Shown here piece after piece: positions 43,684 to 52,797 of a stretch of 64,000 nucleotides of DNA. The DNA lies in the NCBI RefSeq assembly GCF_003752585.1, contig NZ_RKHR01000009.1, forward strand, positions 1 through 64,000. Reading direction: 5' to 3'. Position 1 is the first letter of the stretch. The number at the start of each line of letters is the position of its first letter. The stretch is from Sinobacterium caligoides (GTDB lineage Bacteria > Pseudomonadota > Gammaproteobacteria > Pseudomonadales > Sinobacteriaceae). Under the pieces are notes generated by a model. The model made no database searches, was not told the origin of the DNA, and saw only the letters and a program-made list of their open reading frames with translations. The translations under genes were made by a program, and so were the position numbers.

Positions 43684-44679
43684 TTAGAGTGCAACCGAGG
43701 TCGCGAGACCTTTAGCTACCGCCAACTCTACAGCCGTTGTGGCTACAGCAAGATCCTGTAGTCCCACGCCGGTGCCGTCAAACAAGGTGATCTGCTCAGC
43801 AGATGTTCTGCCACCATCGACACCGTTAATCACATCGCCTATCGGCGTAATGTCATCTTGTGTCAACAGGCCTTGATCGACCGCATGCTGTGCCTCACCA
43901 ATGCTGATGGACTGCGCCACCTCATCAGTGAAGACACTCGCCGTTGCGAACAACTGTGCATCGACTTCTTGCTTGCCACGGGTGTCGGTCCCCATACAAG
44001 CAATGTGGGTGCCTGGGCGAATCCAATCATTAAGCAATAGCGCTTCGTGCGCCGATGTAATGGTAATAATCACATCGGACTGAGCCGCTACCTGCTCACG
44101 ATCGAGAGACTCAAAAGGCAGCCCTAGATCAGCCGCGACTGCCGCTAAGCTATCTAGGCGCTCCGGTGACTTGTTCCAGGCGACAATTTTTTCAAACTGA
44201 CGCTGCTCAGCCGCTGCTCGCAGCTGGAAGCTGGCCTGGTGTCCGGCACCGATAATACCGAGCGTCTTGGCGTCTTTACGTGCCAAGTGTGCGATAGAGA
44301 CGGCACAGGAAGCAGCGGTACGGACGGCGGTCAAATAGTTACCACCCACCAATGCCGTTAGCTTACCGGTATCGGGATCGAACAAGAAAATAGTCGACTG
44401 GTGATTGGTCAAACCCTTTTCTGCATTGCCCGGCCAGTAACCGCCAGACTTAACACCCAGTGCCATACCCGCACGGTCAAAACCTGATTTGAAGCCGTAT
44501 AAGGCATCGGCATAGCCAATCGCTTCACGGATTACCGGGAAGTTGTAGGCATCGCCCTTCGCCATCGCCGCAAAAACACTTTCAACGGCGGTAAAGGCAG
44601 AGGCTCTGTCGATGACTTTTTTACAGACATCTTCAGGAACAATCACCAAACCGGGCTGAGAATTTTCAGTCGTCATCAT
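43684..44679 (-). CDS. bhcD: Iminosuccinate reductase BhcD (ornithine cyclodeaminase family)
   Basis: A 331-residue protein of the ornithine cyclodeaminase/mu-crystallin family, with NAD(P)-binding LGIIGAGHQASFQLRAA (about residues 132-148) and LTAVRTAASCAVSIAHLA before it. It is the fourth gene of an operon whose order matches bhcABCD, in which BhcD reduces iminosuccinate to aspartate, closing the beta-hydroxyaspartate cycle. The assignment rests on family plus gene context. Two ATG codons (44679, 44676) are possible, and GGAG spacing slightly favours the second. It starts 10 bases after bhcC. Confidence 0.92.
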   Translation of the reverse strand: MMTTENSQPGLVIVPEDVCKKVIDRASAFTAVESVFAAMAKGDAYNFPVIREAIGYADALYGFKSGFDRAGMALGVKSGGYWPGNAEKGLTNHQSTIFLFDPDTGKLTALVGGNYLTAVRTAASCAVSIAHLARKDAKTLGIIGAGHQASFQLRAAAEQRQFEKIVAWNKSPERLDSLAAVAADLGLPFESLDREQVAAQSDVIITITSAHEALLLNDWIRPGTHIACMGTDTRGKQEVDAQLFATASVFTDEVAQSISIGEAQHAVDQGLLTQDDITPIGDVINGVDGGRTSAEQITLFDGTGVGLQDLAVATTAVELAVAKGLATSVAL

Positions 44680-44689
44680 TTATCTCCGA

Positions 44690-45844
44690 TTAGAATGCTT
44701 TACCGCGTGCAGATACAGGCCAGATTTTCTCTACCTTGCCGCCACGAACACCGATGTACCAGTCGTGCACGTTACAGGTAGGATCACAGTGACCTGGCAC
44801 CAATTTCAGCTTGTCGTTGATCTGCAAAACGCCTTCTGGATCGCTGATCACACCGTGCTCGTCAGAACACTTGATGTACTCAACATCGTTACGGCCGTAG
44901 ATATAAGGAAGACCACTGTCTAGCGACTGTACCTTCAAGCCCGCATCACAAATAGCTTTATCCGCTTTGGTGTGGCTCATGATAGAGGTCAGGATGAACA
45001 GTGAGTTTTCAAACTCAGAGATCCGCTCGCCGTTCTCGTCATGAATGGTCTGGTAGTCGGCATCCATAAAGGCATAAGAACCACACTGCAGCTCATTGAA
45101 TACGCCTGACTGGCTCTCGAAGTAGTAGCTACCCGTACCGCCACCACCGACGATGTCACACTCAAGGCCTTGCTGCTTCAGCATCTCAACGGTGGTCGCC
45201 ACCATGTCGATCGCGATACCGGTCTTCTCTTTACGCTCGTTGTAGTTCTGCATGTGCTGCATCGCACCCTGGTAAGCTTGAATACCGGCAAACTTAAGGC
45301 CTTTCGCTGCCGCAATCGCCACTGCGATATCAACAACAGGCTGGCCGGCAACAACACCGCAACGTCCAGCACCACAATCGATCTCAACCAAACACTCAAT
45401 CTCAGTGCCGTGCTTTACCGCAGCCGCTGACAGATCGGCAACGTTAGCGAGGTCATCAACACAGCAAATGGTGCGTGCGCCCAACTTAGGCATACGCGCT
45501 AGGCGATCTATCTTTGCCGGGTCACGAACCTGGTTAGAAACCAATACATCTTTGATGCCACCGCGAGCAAAAACTTCCGCCTCACTCACCTTCTGACAAC
45601 AAACACCACAGCTGTCGCCTAGCTCTTCTTGCAACTTAGCAATATCAACAGACTTGTGCATCTTACCGTGTACACGGTGACGAACACCGGCCGCCTTGGC
45701 ATAGTCGCCCATGGTCTTGATGTTCTTTTCTAGCGCGTCAAGATCTAGAATGAGGCAAGGTGTCTGAATATCTGCCTCATCCATGCCGATGGCGGCAGGG
45801 ATATCGTAACCTACTTCAAACTTACTCAGGTCTACTGAACTCAT
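44690..45844 (-). CDS. bhcC: Beta-hydroxyaspartate aldolase BhcC
   Basis: A 384-residue PLP enzyme of the D-threonine-aldolase-like family (alanine-racemase N-terminal fold). The PLP Lys lies in HRVHGKMHKSVDIAKLQ (about residues 56-62), and the C-terminal PGHCDPTCNVHDWYIGVRGG carries the predicted metal ligands. In the beta-hydroxyaspartate cycle BhcC joins glycine and glyoxylate into erythro-beta-hydroxyaspartate. Position between bhcB and bhcD supports this over a plain D-threonine aldolase. Confidence 0.94.
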   Translation of the reverse strand: MSSVDLSKFEVGYDIPAAIGMDEADIQTPCLILDLDALEKNIKTMGDYAKAAGVRHRVHGKMHKSVDIAKLQEELGDSCGVCCQKVSEAEVFARGGIKDVLVSNQVRDPAKIDRLARMPKLGARTICCVDDLANVADLSAAAVKHGTEIECLVEIDCGAGRCGVVAGQPVVDIAVAIAAAKGLKFAGIQAYQGAMQHMQNYNERKEKTGIAIDMVATTVEMLKQQGLECDIVGGGGTGSYYFESQSGVFNELQCGSYAFMDADYQTIHDENGERISEFENSLFILTSIMSHTKADKAICDAGLKVQSLDSGLPYIYGRNDVEYIKCSDEHGVISDPEGVLQINDKLKLVPGHCDPTCNVHDWYIGVRGGKVEKIWPVSARGKAF

Positions 45845-45915
45845 CGTGTTATCTCCATTATTTTTTTAAAACGTGTTTTATTTTAAGAAAATGAGGCAAT
45901 GCCTCGGCATTACCC

Positions 45916-46887
45916 TTAATCGTTCAACCAAGGAAGGCGGTCTAAATCGACATTACCACCGGTAATAATGATGCCAATTCGCTTGCCTTTAAATAATTCG
46001 CGATTCTTCAGAATGGTCGCTAAAGGAACCGCACTGCTTGGCTCCATAACGATCTTCATTCGCTTCCAAATCAGCTTCATGGCATCGACAATTTCTTCTT
46101 CCGTTGCCGTCAGAATATCGGTGACATGATTGCTGACGAAGTGCCAGGTCAAATCTTTCAGCGGTACTTTAAGACCATCGGCAATGGTGTCTGGTGCATC
46201 GTCAGCAATGATGTGACCCGCTTTAAAAGAGCGTGCCGCATCATCCGCATTGAGCGGCTCTGCTGCGTAAATCTTCACCTCTGGCGCAATGTTCGACAGC
46301 GCCAAACAGGTGCCTGAAATCATCCCGCCACCGCCAATAGGGGCTACCACCGCATCAAGATTTTCAACTTGCTCGTTTAACTCCATCGAACACGTTGCCT
46401 GACCGGCAATGACGCGGGGATCGTTGTAAGGGTGAACAAACTCCGCACCCGATTCAGCGACCACCTTGGCAAAGGTTTCTTCGCGTGAGCTGGTTGACGG
46501 CTCACACTCGACAATCACACCGCCGTAACCCTTTACCGCGTCTTTCTTCGCCTGTGGCGCTGTTCGTGGCATGACCACCGTCACCGGAATACCACGTCGA
46601 CCCGCCGCATAAGAGAGTGACAGTGCGTGATTACCGGACGAGTGTGTTGCCACACCCTTCGCAGCCATCTCATCACTCAAACCAAATACCGCGTTAGACG
46701 CGCCGCGCACTTTAAAGGCGCCCGCTTTCTGGAAGTTCTCGCACTTAAAGAACAACTCAGCACCGGTAAGCTCGTTTAAAAAGCTTGAGGTCATTACTGG
46801 CGTGCGATGGACATAAGGTGCGATACGCTCCTTGGCAGCCAGCGCATCCTCAAACGTCGGTATGTAGAAAGTCTCGTTGTCACTCAT
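45916..46887 (-). CDS. bhcB: Beta-hydroxyaspartate dehydratase BhcB
   Basis: A 323-residue fold-type II PLP dehydratase of the serine/threonine dehydratase family, with Lys59 in QKAGAFKVRGASNAV, the glycine-rich PIGGGGMISG block and ITGGNVD near the C terminus. BhcB converts beta-hydroxyaspartate to iminosuccinate. I choose ATG 46887 (AAGGAGA six bases upstream). The longer frame from 46962 would overlap bhcA. The gene begins 25 bases after bhcA. Confidence 0.94.
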   Translation of the reverse strand: MSDNETFYIPTFEDALAAKERIAPYVHRTPVMTSSFLNELTGAELFFKCENFQKAGAFKVRGASNAVFGLSDEMAAKGVATHSSGNHALSLSYAAGRRGIPVTVVMPRTAPQAKKDAVKGYGGVIVECEPSTSSREETFAKVVAESGAEFVHPYNDPRVIAGQATCSMELNEQVENLDAVVAPIGGGGMISGTCLALSNIAPEVKIYAAEPLNADDAARSFKAGHIIADDAPDTIADGLKVPLKDLTWHFVSNHVTDILTATEEEIVDAMKLIWKRMKIVMEPSSAVPLATILKNRELFKGKRIGIIITGGNVDLDRLPWLND

Positions 46888-46912
46888 GACGGTCTCCTTG
46901 CTTGAGAGATTA

Positions 46913-48088
46913 TTATTTCGCGGTAGTTGTCGAGCGGTAGTATTCCTGCGCCGCAGCAACACCTACACCTAGCTCGATTGGGTAATCGAGGTCTTTCATC
47001 GCCATCTCGATGGTCGCGAGGCCTGACAGTGCCTGCACATCCGTCAGCTCACCAAGGTGACCAATGCGGAATGCCTTACCGGCCATCTCACCCAGACCCA
47101 CACCGAAAGAAACGCCATACTTGTTGAAGGCATGGTTGGTCAGCTCATCGCTGTTAAACCCTTCTGGCACATAGATCGCACTCACCGAGTCGGAGTACAA
47201 ATCAGGTGACTCGGCGCATAAGCGTAAGCCCCATGCCGCGACGGCAACACGTACCCCTTCAGCGATTCTGAAGTGACGCGAATAGACGTTCTCCAGCCCC
47301 TCTTCAAACAACATGTCGAGGCTAGCGCGCAGACCGCTAATCAACTGAATTGGCGGCGTGTAAGGGTAGCCACCGTTCTTGTTGGCCGTGCCCATATCGC
47401 GGAAGTCGAAGTAACAACGGCTGCAGCTTGCTGTCTCAACCGCGGCGAGCGCCTTCTGGCTAGTCGCAACAATGGCCATACCGGTCGCTAACATGAAGCC
47501 TTTCTGTGAACCGGAAACGGCGAGGTCAACACCCCATGCTTCCATCTGAAAGTCCATGCTAGCCAGCGAGCTCACGCAATCCACATAAAGCATGGCGGGG
47601 TGCGAGCTTTTATCCATCGCGCCGCGAACACCGGCAATATCACTCAACACACCCGTGGCTGTTTCATTGTGCGTCGCTAGCACGGCCTTGATCGTATGAT
47701 CCGTATCCGCCGCTAAGCGTTCAGCGAAAAGGTCTGCCGGTGCGCCGGTACCCCAAGGACATTCGATCACTTCCACATCGAGACCATGACGCTGACACAG
47801 GTCGATCCAACGGTGAGAGAACATACCGTAACGAGCAACCAATACCTTATCACCGGGTGACAAGGTGTTAGTGATCGAAGCTTCCCAACCACCGGTACCA
47901 CTACCTGGGAAGATGAAAACCTGGCCGGTTTCTGTCTTGAACACCTTCTTTAAGTCTTCCAACAAAGGCTGTAGCGACTCGGCAAAGTCAGGGGCTCTAT
48001 GGTCCGAGGTCTGCACGTTCATCGCTGCACGTAGACGATCGGGAATGTTAGTCGGTCCAGGGATAAATACTGGGTTTTGATTGCGCAT
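46913..48088 (-). CDS. bhcA: Aspartate-glyoxylate aminotransferase BhcA
   Basis: A 391-residue class V PLP aminotransferase, related to serine-glyoxylate aminotransferases: NPVFIPGPTNIPDRLRAAMN at the start, YVDCVSSLASMDFQMEAWGVDLAVSGSQKGFM with the PLP Lys (about residue 196), and PYTPPIQLISGLRASLDML. BhcA transfers the amino group from aspartate to glyoxylate, giving glycine. ATG 48088 has GGAG at a good distance. It is the first gene of the operon and lies divergent to bhcR. Confidence 0.94.
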   Translation of the reverse strand: MRNQNPVFIPGPTNIPDRLRAAMNVQTSDHRAPDFAESLQPLLEDLKKVFKTETGQVFIFPGSGTGGWEASITNTLSPGDKVLVARYGMFSHRWIDLCQRHGLDVEVIECPWGTGAPADLFAERLAADTDHTIKAVLATHNETATGVLSDIAGVRGAMDKSSHPAMLYVDCVSSLASMDFQMEAWGVDLAVSGSQKGFMLATGMAIVATSQKALAAVETASCSRCYFDFRDMGTANKNGGYPYTPPIQLISGLRASLDMLFEEGLENVYSRHFRIAEGVRVAVAAWGLRLCAESPDLYSDSVSAIYVPEGFNSDELTNHAFNKYGVSFGVGLGEMAGKAFRIGHLGELTDVQALSGLATIEMAMKDLDYPIELGVGVAAAQEYYRSTTTAK

Positions 48089-48152
48089 GACTGACTCCAA
48101 TTTTTTTATGATGGATCGAGTATATCCCAGAAGATTATTTTTACAACCACTT

Positions 48153-48167
48153 TGGAAAACAATTCCA
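48153..48167. promoter_or_regulatory. Candidate BhcR operator 1
   Basis: The perfect inverted repeat TGGAA-N5-TTCCA, matching the IclR-type layout TGGAAATNATTTCCA, lies 65 bases upstream of bhcA. Confidence 0.75.
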
Positions 48168-48241
48168 TTTTAAATAAAATAACCCTAAATCAGCCATTGA
48201 TGGGGTTATTCACCGTGCTTATTGACATTTCTCATCGTTAA

Positions 48242-48256
48242 TGGAATTCTATTTCA
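48242..48256. promoter_or_regulatory. Candidate BhcR operator 2
   Basis: TGGAA-N5-TTTCA, one mismatch from the palindrome at 48153-48167, lies 54 bases upstream of bhcR. Two sites in one divergent spacer suggest joint control of bhcABCD and bhcR. Confidence 0.62.
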
Positions 48257-48309
48257 AACTAAAACTTAATGGCCTAAGTCATTGATGCCAACCATAGCAG
48301 GAGGCTCAC

Positions 48310-49137
48310 ATGCCAGAGAACACGCCCAAAAAAAGACCCCGCGGCCGCCCCAAGTCAGCAGCCAGCGAGGTGCCAGGCGCCACTATCCAGGCACTCGACC
48401 GTGGCATTAACTTATTAATCACCTTGGCGAAAGAGGATGAGGTTAGCCTTACCGACCTCGCCCTAAGCGTCGGTATGCCCCCCTCTACCGCGCACCGCAT
48501 GCTCGGCACCCTCGAGAAACACGGTTTCGTCGAGCTGGACGCCGCCAGCCAACACTGGTCCGTCGGCGTCGAGGCTTTTCGCGTCGGCAGCGCCTATCTG
48601 CGCCGCACCAACCTGGTCGACTCCGCCCGCGGCGCTATGCGCCAGTTAATGGAGCAAACTGGCGAGACCGCCAACTTGGCGATTGCCGACCAGGGCGACG
48701 TGGTCTTCGTCAGCCAAGTCGAGTCCCACAACCCGATCAGAGCCTTCTTCCGCCCCGGTACCCGAGGACTGATGCACGCCTCAGGCATCGGCAAAGCGCT
48801 ACTGGCCAATTTCGACCGCGCCGATGTCGAGAAGATTCTGCATAAAAAAGGCTGCCCGGAGTACACCGAGAAGACCATCACCTCGCCCAGCGCGCTATTC
48901 GCTGACTTAGAGGTCATCAAGCAGCGTGGTTGGGCGCTCGATGATCAGGAGCGGTACTCTGGTATGCGCTGCGTCGCGGCCCCCATCTACAACTCATTCT
49001 CTGAAGCCATCGCCGGCGTCTCTGTCTCTGGGCCGGCCGTGCGCTTCCCCGATGACGCCATCAACGAGATTGCACCGCTGGTCAAAAAGGCGGCACAAGA
49101 AATTACTGACAGCCTAGGTGGCGTCGCCCCCGATTAA
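48310..49137 (+). CDS. bhcR: IclR family regulator BhcR
   Basis: A 275-residue IclR protein: basic N-terminal extension (TPKKRPRGRPKSAA), winged helix (IQALDRGINLLITLAKEDEVSLTDLALSVGMPPSTAHRMLGTLEKHGFVEL), then the IclR effector domain (MHASGIGKALLANFDRADVEKIL; DDQERYSGMRCVAAPIYN). It is divergent to bhcABCD, as BhcR is in known clusters, where glyoxylate is its effector. GGAGG precedes ATG 48310. Confidence 0.93.
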   Translation: MPENTPKKRPRGRPKSAASEVPGATIQALDRGINLLITLAKEDEVSLTDLALSVGMPPSTAHRMLGTLEKHGFVELDAASQHWSVGVEAFRVGSAYLRRTNLVDSARGAMRQLMEQTGETANLAIADQGDVVFVSQVESHNPIRAFFRPGTRGLMHASGIGKALLANFDRADVEKILHKKGCPEYTEKTITSPSALFADLEVIKQRGWALDDQERYSGMRCVAAPIYNSFSEAIAGVSVSGPAVRFPDDAINEIAPLVKKAAQEITDSLGGVAPD

Positions 49138-49294
49138 CGGCTCGCGCTGTCGTAGCAGATTAACGGTCATTCCTGTCGTCTTCGATGAGCGACCACTGCC
49201 GTCGTACGCGCCCAATAGCGACAGTCGTCGCTGTCGATGGCCGCGACGACAAAGACATCGAGCCAACCGATCACACCAATAAAAGAGCTATAAT

Positions 49295-49714
49295 ATGAAA
49301 TCACGCAAAATATTAACCTTAGATGAAGCAAAAATTATCGCGGCCGCTGCCGAGGAAGAGGCGGTAAGAAATGGTTGGGTCGTCACGATCTGCATCTGTG
49401 ATGTGGGTGGCCACCCTATTCTGCTGTACCGCATGAAAGGTGCCACACCGATGAGCGCCATGGTAGCGCCAGAGAAGGCGCGCACCAGCGTGCTAACACG
49501 ACGCCCCAGCAAGGTCTTCGAGGACATGATCAACCAGGGCAGAATGGCCGCGCTCACCATGCCCGTCACCACCCTTGAAGGTGGCGAGATGGTGATCATT
49601 GAGGGCGAATGCATCGGTGGCGTCGGTGTCTCCGGCGTACTGGCGGGACAAGATGCGCAAATCTCACGCGCGGGTGTGACGGCGATTGGTGCCAGTTACG
49701 ACTTCGACCAATAA
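49295..49714 (+). CDS. GlcG/HbpS family heme-binding-like protein
   Basis: A 139-residue protein of the GlcG/HbpS (DUF336) fold: LDEAKIIAAAAEEEAVRNGWVVTICICDVGGHPILLYRMKGATPMSAMVAPEKARTS and GGEMVIIEGECIGGVGVSGVLAGQDAQISRAGV. GlcG proteins accompany glycolate oxidation genes in other bacteria. Here it follows bhcR on the same strand by 158 bases, which fits glycolate/glyoxylate use. Its biochemical role is unsettled. The start region is weak in ribosome signal. Confidence 0.88.
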   Translation: MKSRKILTLDEAKIIAAAAEEEAVRNGWVVTICICDVGGHPILLYRMKGATPMSAMVAPEKARTSVLTRRPSKVFEDMINQGRMAALTMPVTTLEGGEMVIIEGECIGGVGVSGVLAGQDAQISRAGVTAIGASYDFDQ

Positions 49715-49924
49715 TTTCAAAAACGTAGCAAAAAAACAGCTTCAAAAACAGCTGCAACGCACACGGATAACAAATACTTTTATCGCCCGCACAGCGGGCC
49801 TACTGTATCATCCGTCTGCTGAGATTAAGCAAAAACAGATATAACCCACGACCCACATTTACCAACTGCCTAGCCTATTAATAGCCGCTAGGTAGCCCCC
49901 CATCATTGGATTAGGAGTATGCTC

Positions 49925-50362
49925 ATGCATTGGAAAGTTTACTTATCAGGGGAGATTCACAGTGACTGGCGACAGCAAATTATCGATGGCGCCGCAGAAC
50001 TAAACCTTCCTGTTAGTTTTTATTCTGCCAACACCGACCACGATTCGAGCGATGCCGCCGGCGATTTTCTGGCACCACAGAGTGAAGGTTTTTGGCGCGA
50101 CCATAAGTCCTCGAAGGTCAACGGTATTCGTACCCGCAGACTGTTAAAGGATTGTGACATCGCGGTTATTCGCTTCGGCGAAAAGTACAAGCAGTGGAAT
50201 GCCGCCTTCGACGCCGGCGTCTGCGCGGCACTTGGCACACCGTATATCACGCTGCACGACGAGAGCATTATCCATCCACTCAAAGAAGTCGACGCCGAAG
50301 CCATGGCCTGGAGCACGACACCGCAACAAGTGGTAGAGATTCTAAAATACACGACCAGCTAG
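49925..50362 (+). CDS. YtoQ family protein
   Basis: A 145-residue soluble protein: WKVYLSGEIHSDWRQQIIDGAAELNLPVSFYSANTDHDSSD at the start and FGEKYKQWNAAFDAGVCAALGTPYITLHDESIIHPLKEVDAEA later, which is the YtoQ pattern, a family with nucleoside 2-deoxyribosyltransferase-like fold. ATG 49925 is chosen because GGAG is seven bases upstream, rather than ATG 49919. A strong terminator follows. Confidence 0.88.
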   Translation: MHWKVYLSGEIHSDWRQQIIDGAAELNLPVSFYSANTDHDSSDAAGDFLAPQSEGFWRDHKSSKVNGIRTRRLLKDCDIAVIRFGEKYKQWNAAFDAGVCAALGTPYITLHDESIIHPLKEVDAEAMAWSTTPQQVVEILKYTTS

Positions 50363-50383
50363 TCGTTGATAGCACCTCAGCAA

Positions 50384-50416
50384 GGGAAGCAATGATCGTC
50401 ATTGCTTCCCTTTTTT
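50384..50416 (+). terminator. Intrinsic terminator after ytoQ-like gene
   Basis: Perfect 12-bp stem GGGAAGCAATGA / TCATTGCTTCCC with a 3-base loop and a T6 run. The remaining bases up to 50751 show no gene. Confidence 0.93.
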
Positions 50417-50751
50417 ATCTCTTGTCGACGCCAGGCAAGACCGCATCACCTAGCATGACACAACACAGTCCCTTCCCACGATTAACTTCTCCCTGCCCTT
50501 TTACTCAGCCACGAGACGATTGGTTTGATATAGAGCACAACACCCTCTGCTAGATTGCCGATCAGTAATAAATGCGCTTTTTTATCTGTTTGAATCTGCT
50601 AACGTCTTTAAGTATTGCAGTCTGTTAACACCCATAACCGACAACGCTTCTTGATTGGAACGCTGTTCTGATCATTAGCCATTATTTTCGTTTTGCATTC
50701 TAACCGATACAAAGCACTCCTATTTATTAATGACCAAGGAATACGTTGCCC
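50417..50751. other. Intergenic segment before the LemA operon
   Basis: No gene seen. It should hold the LemA operon promoter. AAGGA at 50736-50740 is the LemA ribosome site. Confidence 0.5.
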
Positions 50752-51333
50752 ATGTTGCGATTACTGACCACTTTTCTCTTTGTTAGCCTATTGGCAGGCT
50801 GCGGAATCAACACCATCCCGACACTGGATGAGCAAGTTAAGACGGACTGGGCGCAGGTTGAGAACCAATACCAGCGTCGTAGTGACTTGATACCCAACTT
50901 AGTCGCTACCGTCAAAGGCTATGCCGCCCACGAGAAGGATACCCTTCAGGCCGTCACCGAGGCGCGTGCAAAAGTCACTTCACAGCAGGGCCAGCCCGAC
51001 CTAACCAACAACCCTGAGGCAATGCAGCAGTATCAACAGTCACAGCAGCAGCTGGGCTCTGCCTTAAGCCGCCTGATGGTGGTAGTCGAGAAATACCCCG
51101 ACCTAAAGGCAAACGAGAACTTCTTAGCGCTGCAGTCTCAGCTTGAAGGCACCGAGAATAGAATCGCCGTCGCACGTCGCGACTACATTCAATCAGTGAA
51201 AGACTTTAACACCGAGATTCGCACCTTCCCCGGTAAGCTGTGGCACATGACCATGTACAGCGACCTAGAGATGCGTGACACCTACAAGGCCACCACCGAG
51301 GGCGCCGACAAAGCACCTGAGGTTACCTTTTAG
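50752..51333 (+). CDS. lemA: LemA family lipoprotein
   Basis: About 193 residues. The signal has lipobox LAGC (Cys near residue 16: LFVSLLAGCGINTIP), then the long antiparallel-helical LemA domain (TLDEQVKTDWAQVENQYQRRSDLIPNLVATVKGYAAHEKDTLQAVTEARAKV). The QRRxDLIPNL block is typical. ATG 50752 is preferred to the TTG at 50746. First gene of an operon with two TPM proteins. Its role is unknown but LemA-TPM pairs are common. Confidence 0.93.
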   Translation: MLRLLTTFLFVSLLAGCGINTIPTLDEQVKTDWAQVENQYQRRSDLIPNLVATVKGYAAHEKDTLQAVTEARAKVTSQQGQPDLTNNPEAMQQYQQSQQQLGSALSRLMVVVEKYPDLKANENFLALQSQLEGTENRIAVARRDYIQSVKDFNTEIRTFPGKLWHMTMYSDLEMRDTYKATTEGADKAPEVTF

Positions 51334-52097
51334 TGTTGAACAATACGCTATCGGCGTATGTCGCGCGGCTGACCCTGGTGGTCGGCCTGCTCTGTCTGTC
51401 CGCGCTGACGCTGGCAGCCCCCAACTTTCCCGCCTTAACCGGCAGAGTCGTCGATCAGGCCAATATGCTCTCCACCTCTACCGAGCAACAGCTCAGTGCC
51501 GAGCTTGCCGATAACGAGGCGAAGACGACGAATCAGCTCGTCGTCGTCACCGTCAACGATCTGCAAGGTAACAGCATTGAAGAATATGCCTACCAGCTAG
51601 GCCGCGAATGGGGTATCGGTCAAAAAGAGCACGACAATGGCGCCCTGCTACTGATCGCCAAGAGTGAGCGCAAAATTCGTATCGAGGTCGGCTACGGCCT
51701 AGAAGGCACACTCACTGATGCCGCGAGTTTCAAGATCATCCATCGCATCATCACCCCCGCATTCAAGCGCGCCGCCTTCGAGCAAGGGATCGTAAGCGGC
51801 ACCGAAGCGATGATCGCAGCAGCGGGTGGCGAGTACGCCGCCCTGGACACGCCTGATGAAGAAGATAGGAACCTACTGCCTTTCTTCATCATGATCGTTA
51901 TTGTCATGGTGCTGTTTTCCTCGCGCAGCAATCGCCCCGGCGGCGGCTCTGGCGGCTCACGACGAACGTCTGATTACGCCGGCGGCTTATCCGGTAGCGT
52001 GTTTGGGCGCGGCGGTGGCTTTGGTGGCGGTGGCGGCGGTGGTTTCGGCGGCGGTGGCGGCGGTTTTGGTGGCGGCGGCGCCTCGGGAGGATGGTAA
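51333..52097 (+). CDS. TPM-domain membrane protein (YgcG-like)
   Basis: A 254-residue protein with signal peptide (VGLLCLSALTLAAP), TPM phosphatase-like domain (NFPALTGRVVDQANMLSTSTEQQLSAELADNEAKTTNQLVVVTVNDLQGNSIEEYAYQLGREWGIGQKEHDNGALLLIA), one membrane helix (LPFFIMIVIVMVLFSS, about residues 178-194) and a C-terminal glycine-rich, low-complexity tail (FGGGGGGGFGGGGGGFGGGG). The start GTG overlaps the LemA stop by one base. It is translationally coupled to the next gene. Confidence 0.92.
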   Translation: MLNNTLSAYVARLTLVVGLLCLSALTLAAPNFPALTGRVVDQANMLSTSTEQQLSAELADNEAKTTNQLVVVTVNDLQGNSIEEYAYQLGREWGIGQKEHDNGALLLIAKSERKIRIEVGYGLEGTLTDAASFKIIHRIITPAFKRAAFEQGIVSGTEAMIAAAGGEYAALDTPDEEDRNLLPFFIMIVIVMVLFSSRSNRPGGGSGGSRRTSDYAGGLSGSVFGRGGGFGGGGGGGFGGGGGGFGGGGASGGW

Positions 52098-52750
52098 TGA
52101 AACAATTAAAAAACACGCAAGCGGAAGCGGTACGTGCGGCCATCAGCCAGGTGGAGGAAAACACCGATGCCGAGCTAGTGGCGGTACTGGCCCATCAAGC
52201 CGATAGCTACCAATTTATCACCACACTATGGGCAGCCTTGGCCGCCCTAATGTTGCCTTCCCTGCTCTGGGTGCTGGGCTTTTGGTTACAGGTGAGCGAC
52301 ATCTTCCTCGTGCAGTTCATCACTATGGTCAGCCTGTTATTGCTGTTTCGCTGGTCGTGGCTGCTGGGTCACATAGTACCAAAATCCGTCCGCCTACAGC
52401 GTGCTGCGAGCCTAGCTCGCTGTGAGTATTTACACAATAACTTGCAGCACACCAAGGGTCAGACTGGGGTCTTGATCTTCATCTCTAAGACTGAGCGCTA
52501 TGTTGAAATTATCGCCGGCCCAGGGATCGATCAGTACGTCGAACAGACGCACTGGAAGTCGATCGTTGATACCTTGACCGAGTCGATTAAGGACGACCGC
52601 ACGCTGCCAGGCTTAGTCACGGCTATCGAAAGCTGTGGCGAGTTGTTAGCGCAATATGTGCCAGCGACGGAGGCAAAGAATGAGCTACCCAATCATTTGG
52701 TGGTACTCAATAAGCGCGGCAAGCGCCTGTTTATGACCGGAGCAGACTAG
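52097..52750 (+). CDS. Second TPM-domain protein
   Basis: About 217 residues. It begins with a TPM-like segment (KNTQAEAVRAAISQVEENTDAELVAVLAHQADSY), has two membrane helices (about residues 43-88) and then the C-terminal part (TGVLIFISKTERYVEIIAGPGIDQYVEQTHWKSIVDTLTESIKDD). ATG 52097 overlaps the previous stop (TAATG) and has GGGAGG six bases upstream. It completes the LemA-TPM-TPM operon. Confidence 0.9.
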   Translation: MKQLKNTQAEAVRAAISQVEENTDAELVAVLAHQADSYQFITTLWAALAALMLPSLLWVLGFWLQVSDIFLVQFITMVSLLLLFRWSWLLGHIVPKSVRLQRAASLARCEYLHNNLQHTKGQTGVLIFISKTERYVEIIAGPGIDQYVEQTHWKSIVDTLTESIKDDRTLPGLVTAIESCGELLAQYVPATEAKNELPNHLVVLNKRGKRLFMTGAD

Positions 52751-52761
52751 CGATCTGTAAT

Positions 52762-52793
52762 TGATGAGGCCCATCGCTAGGGTGGGCCTCGAT
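52762..52793. terminator. Terminator between TPM operon and methyltransferase gene
   Basis: Stem GAGGCCCA / TGGGCCTC with a 9-base loop, followed by a short T-rich stretch, between convergent genes. Confidence 0.7.
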
Positions 52794-52797
52794 CATT

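Noticed and set aside
49289-49294. TATAAT as -10 box of the GlcG-like gene
   Set aside because: It touches the ATG directly, so a normal start site would fall inside the gene.
51904-52164. Minus-strand Arg/His-rich ORF
   Set aside because: Antisense of the Gly-rich tail of the TPM protein, so low complexity explains it.
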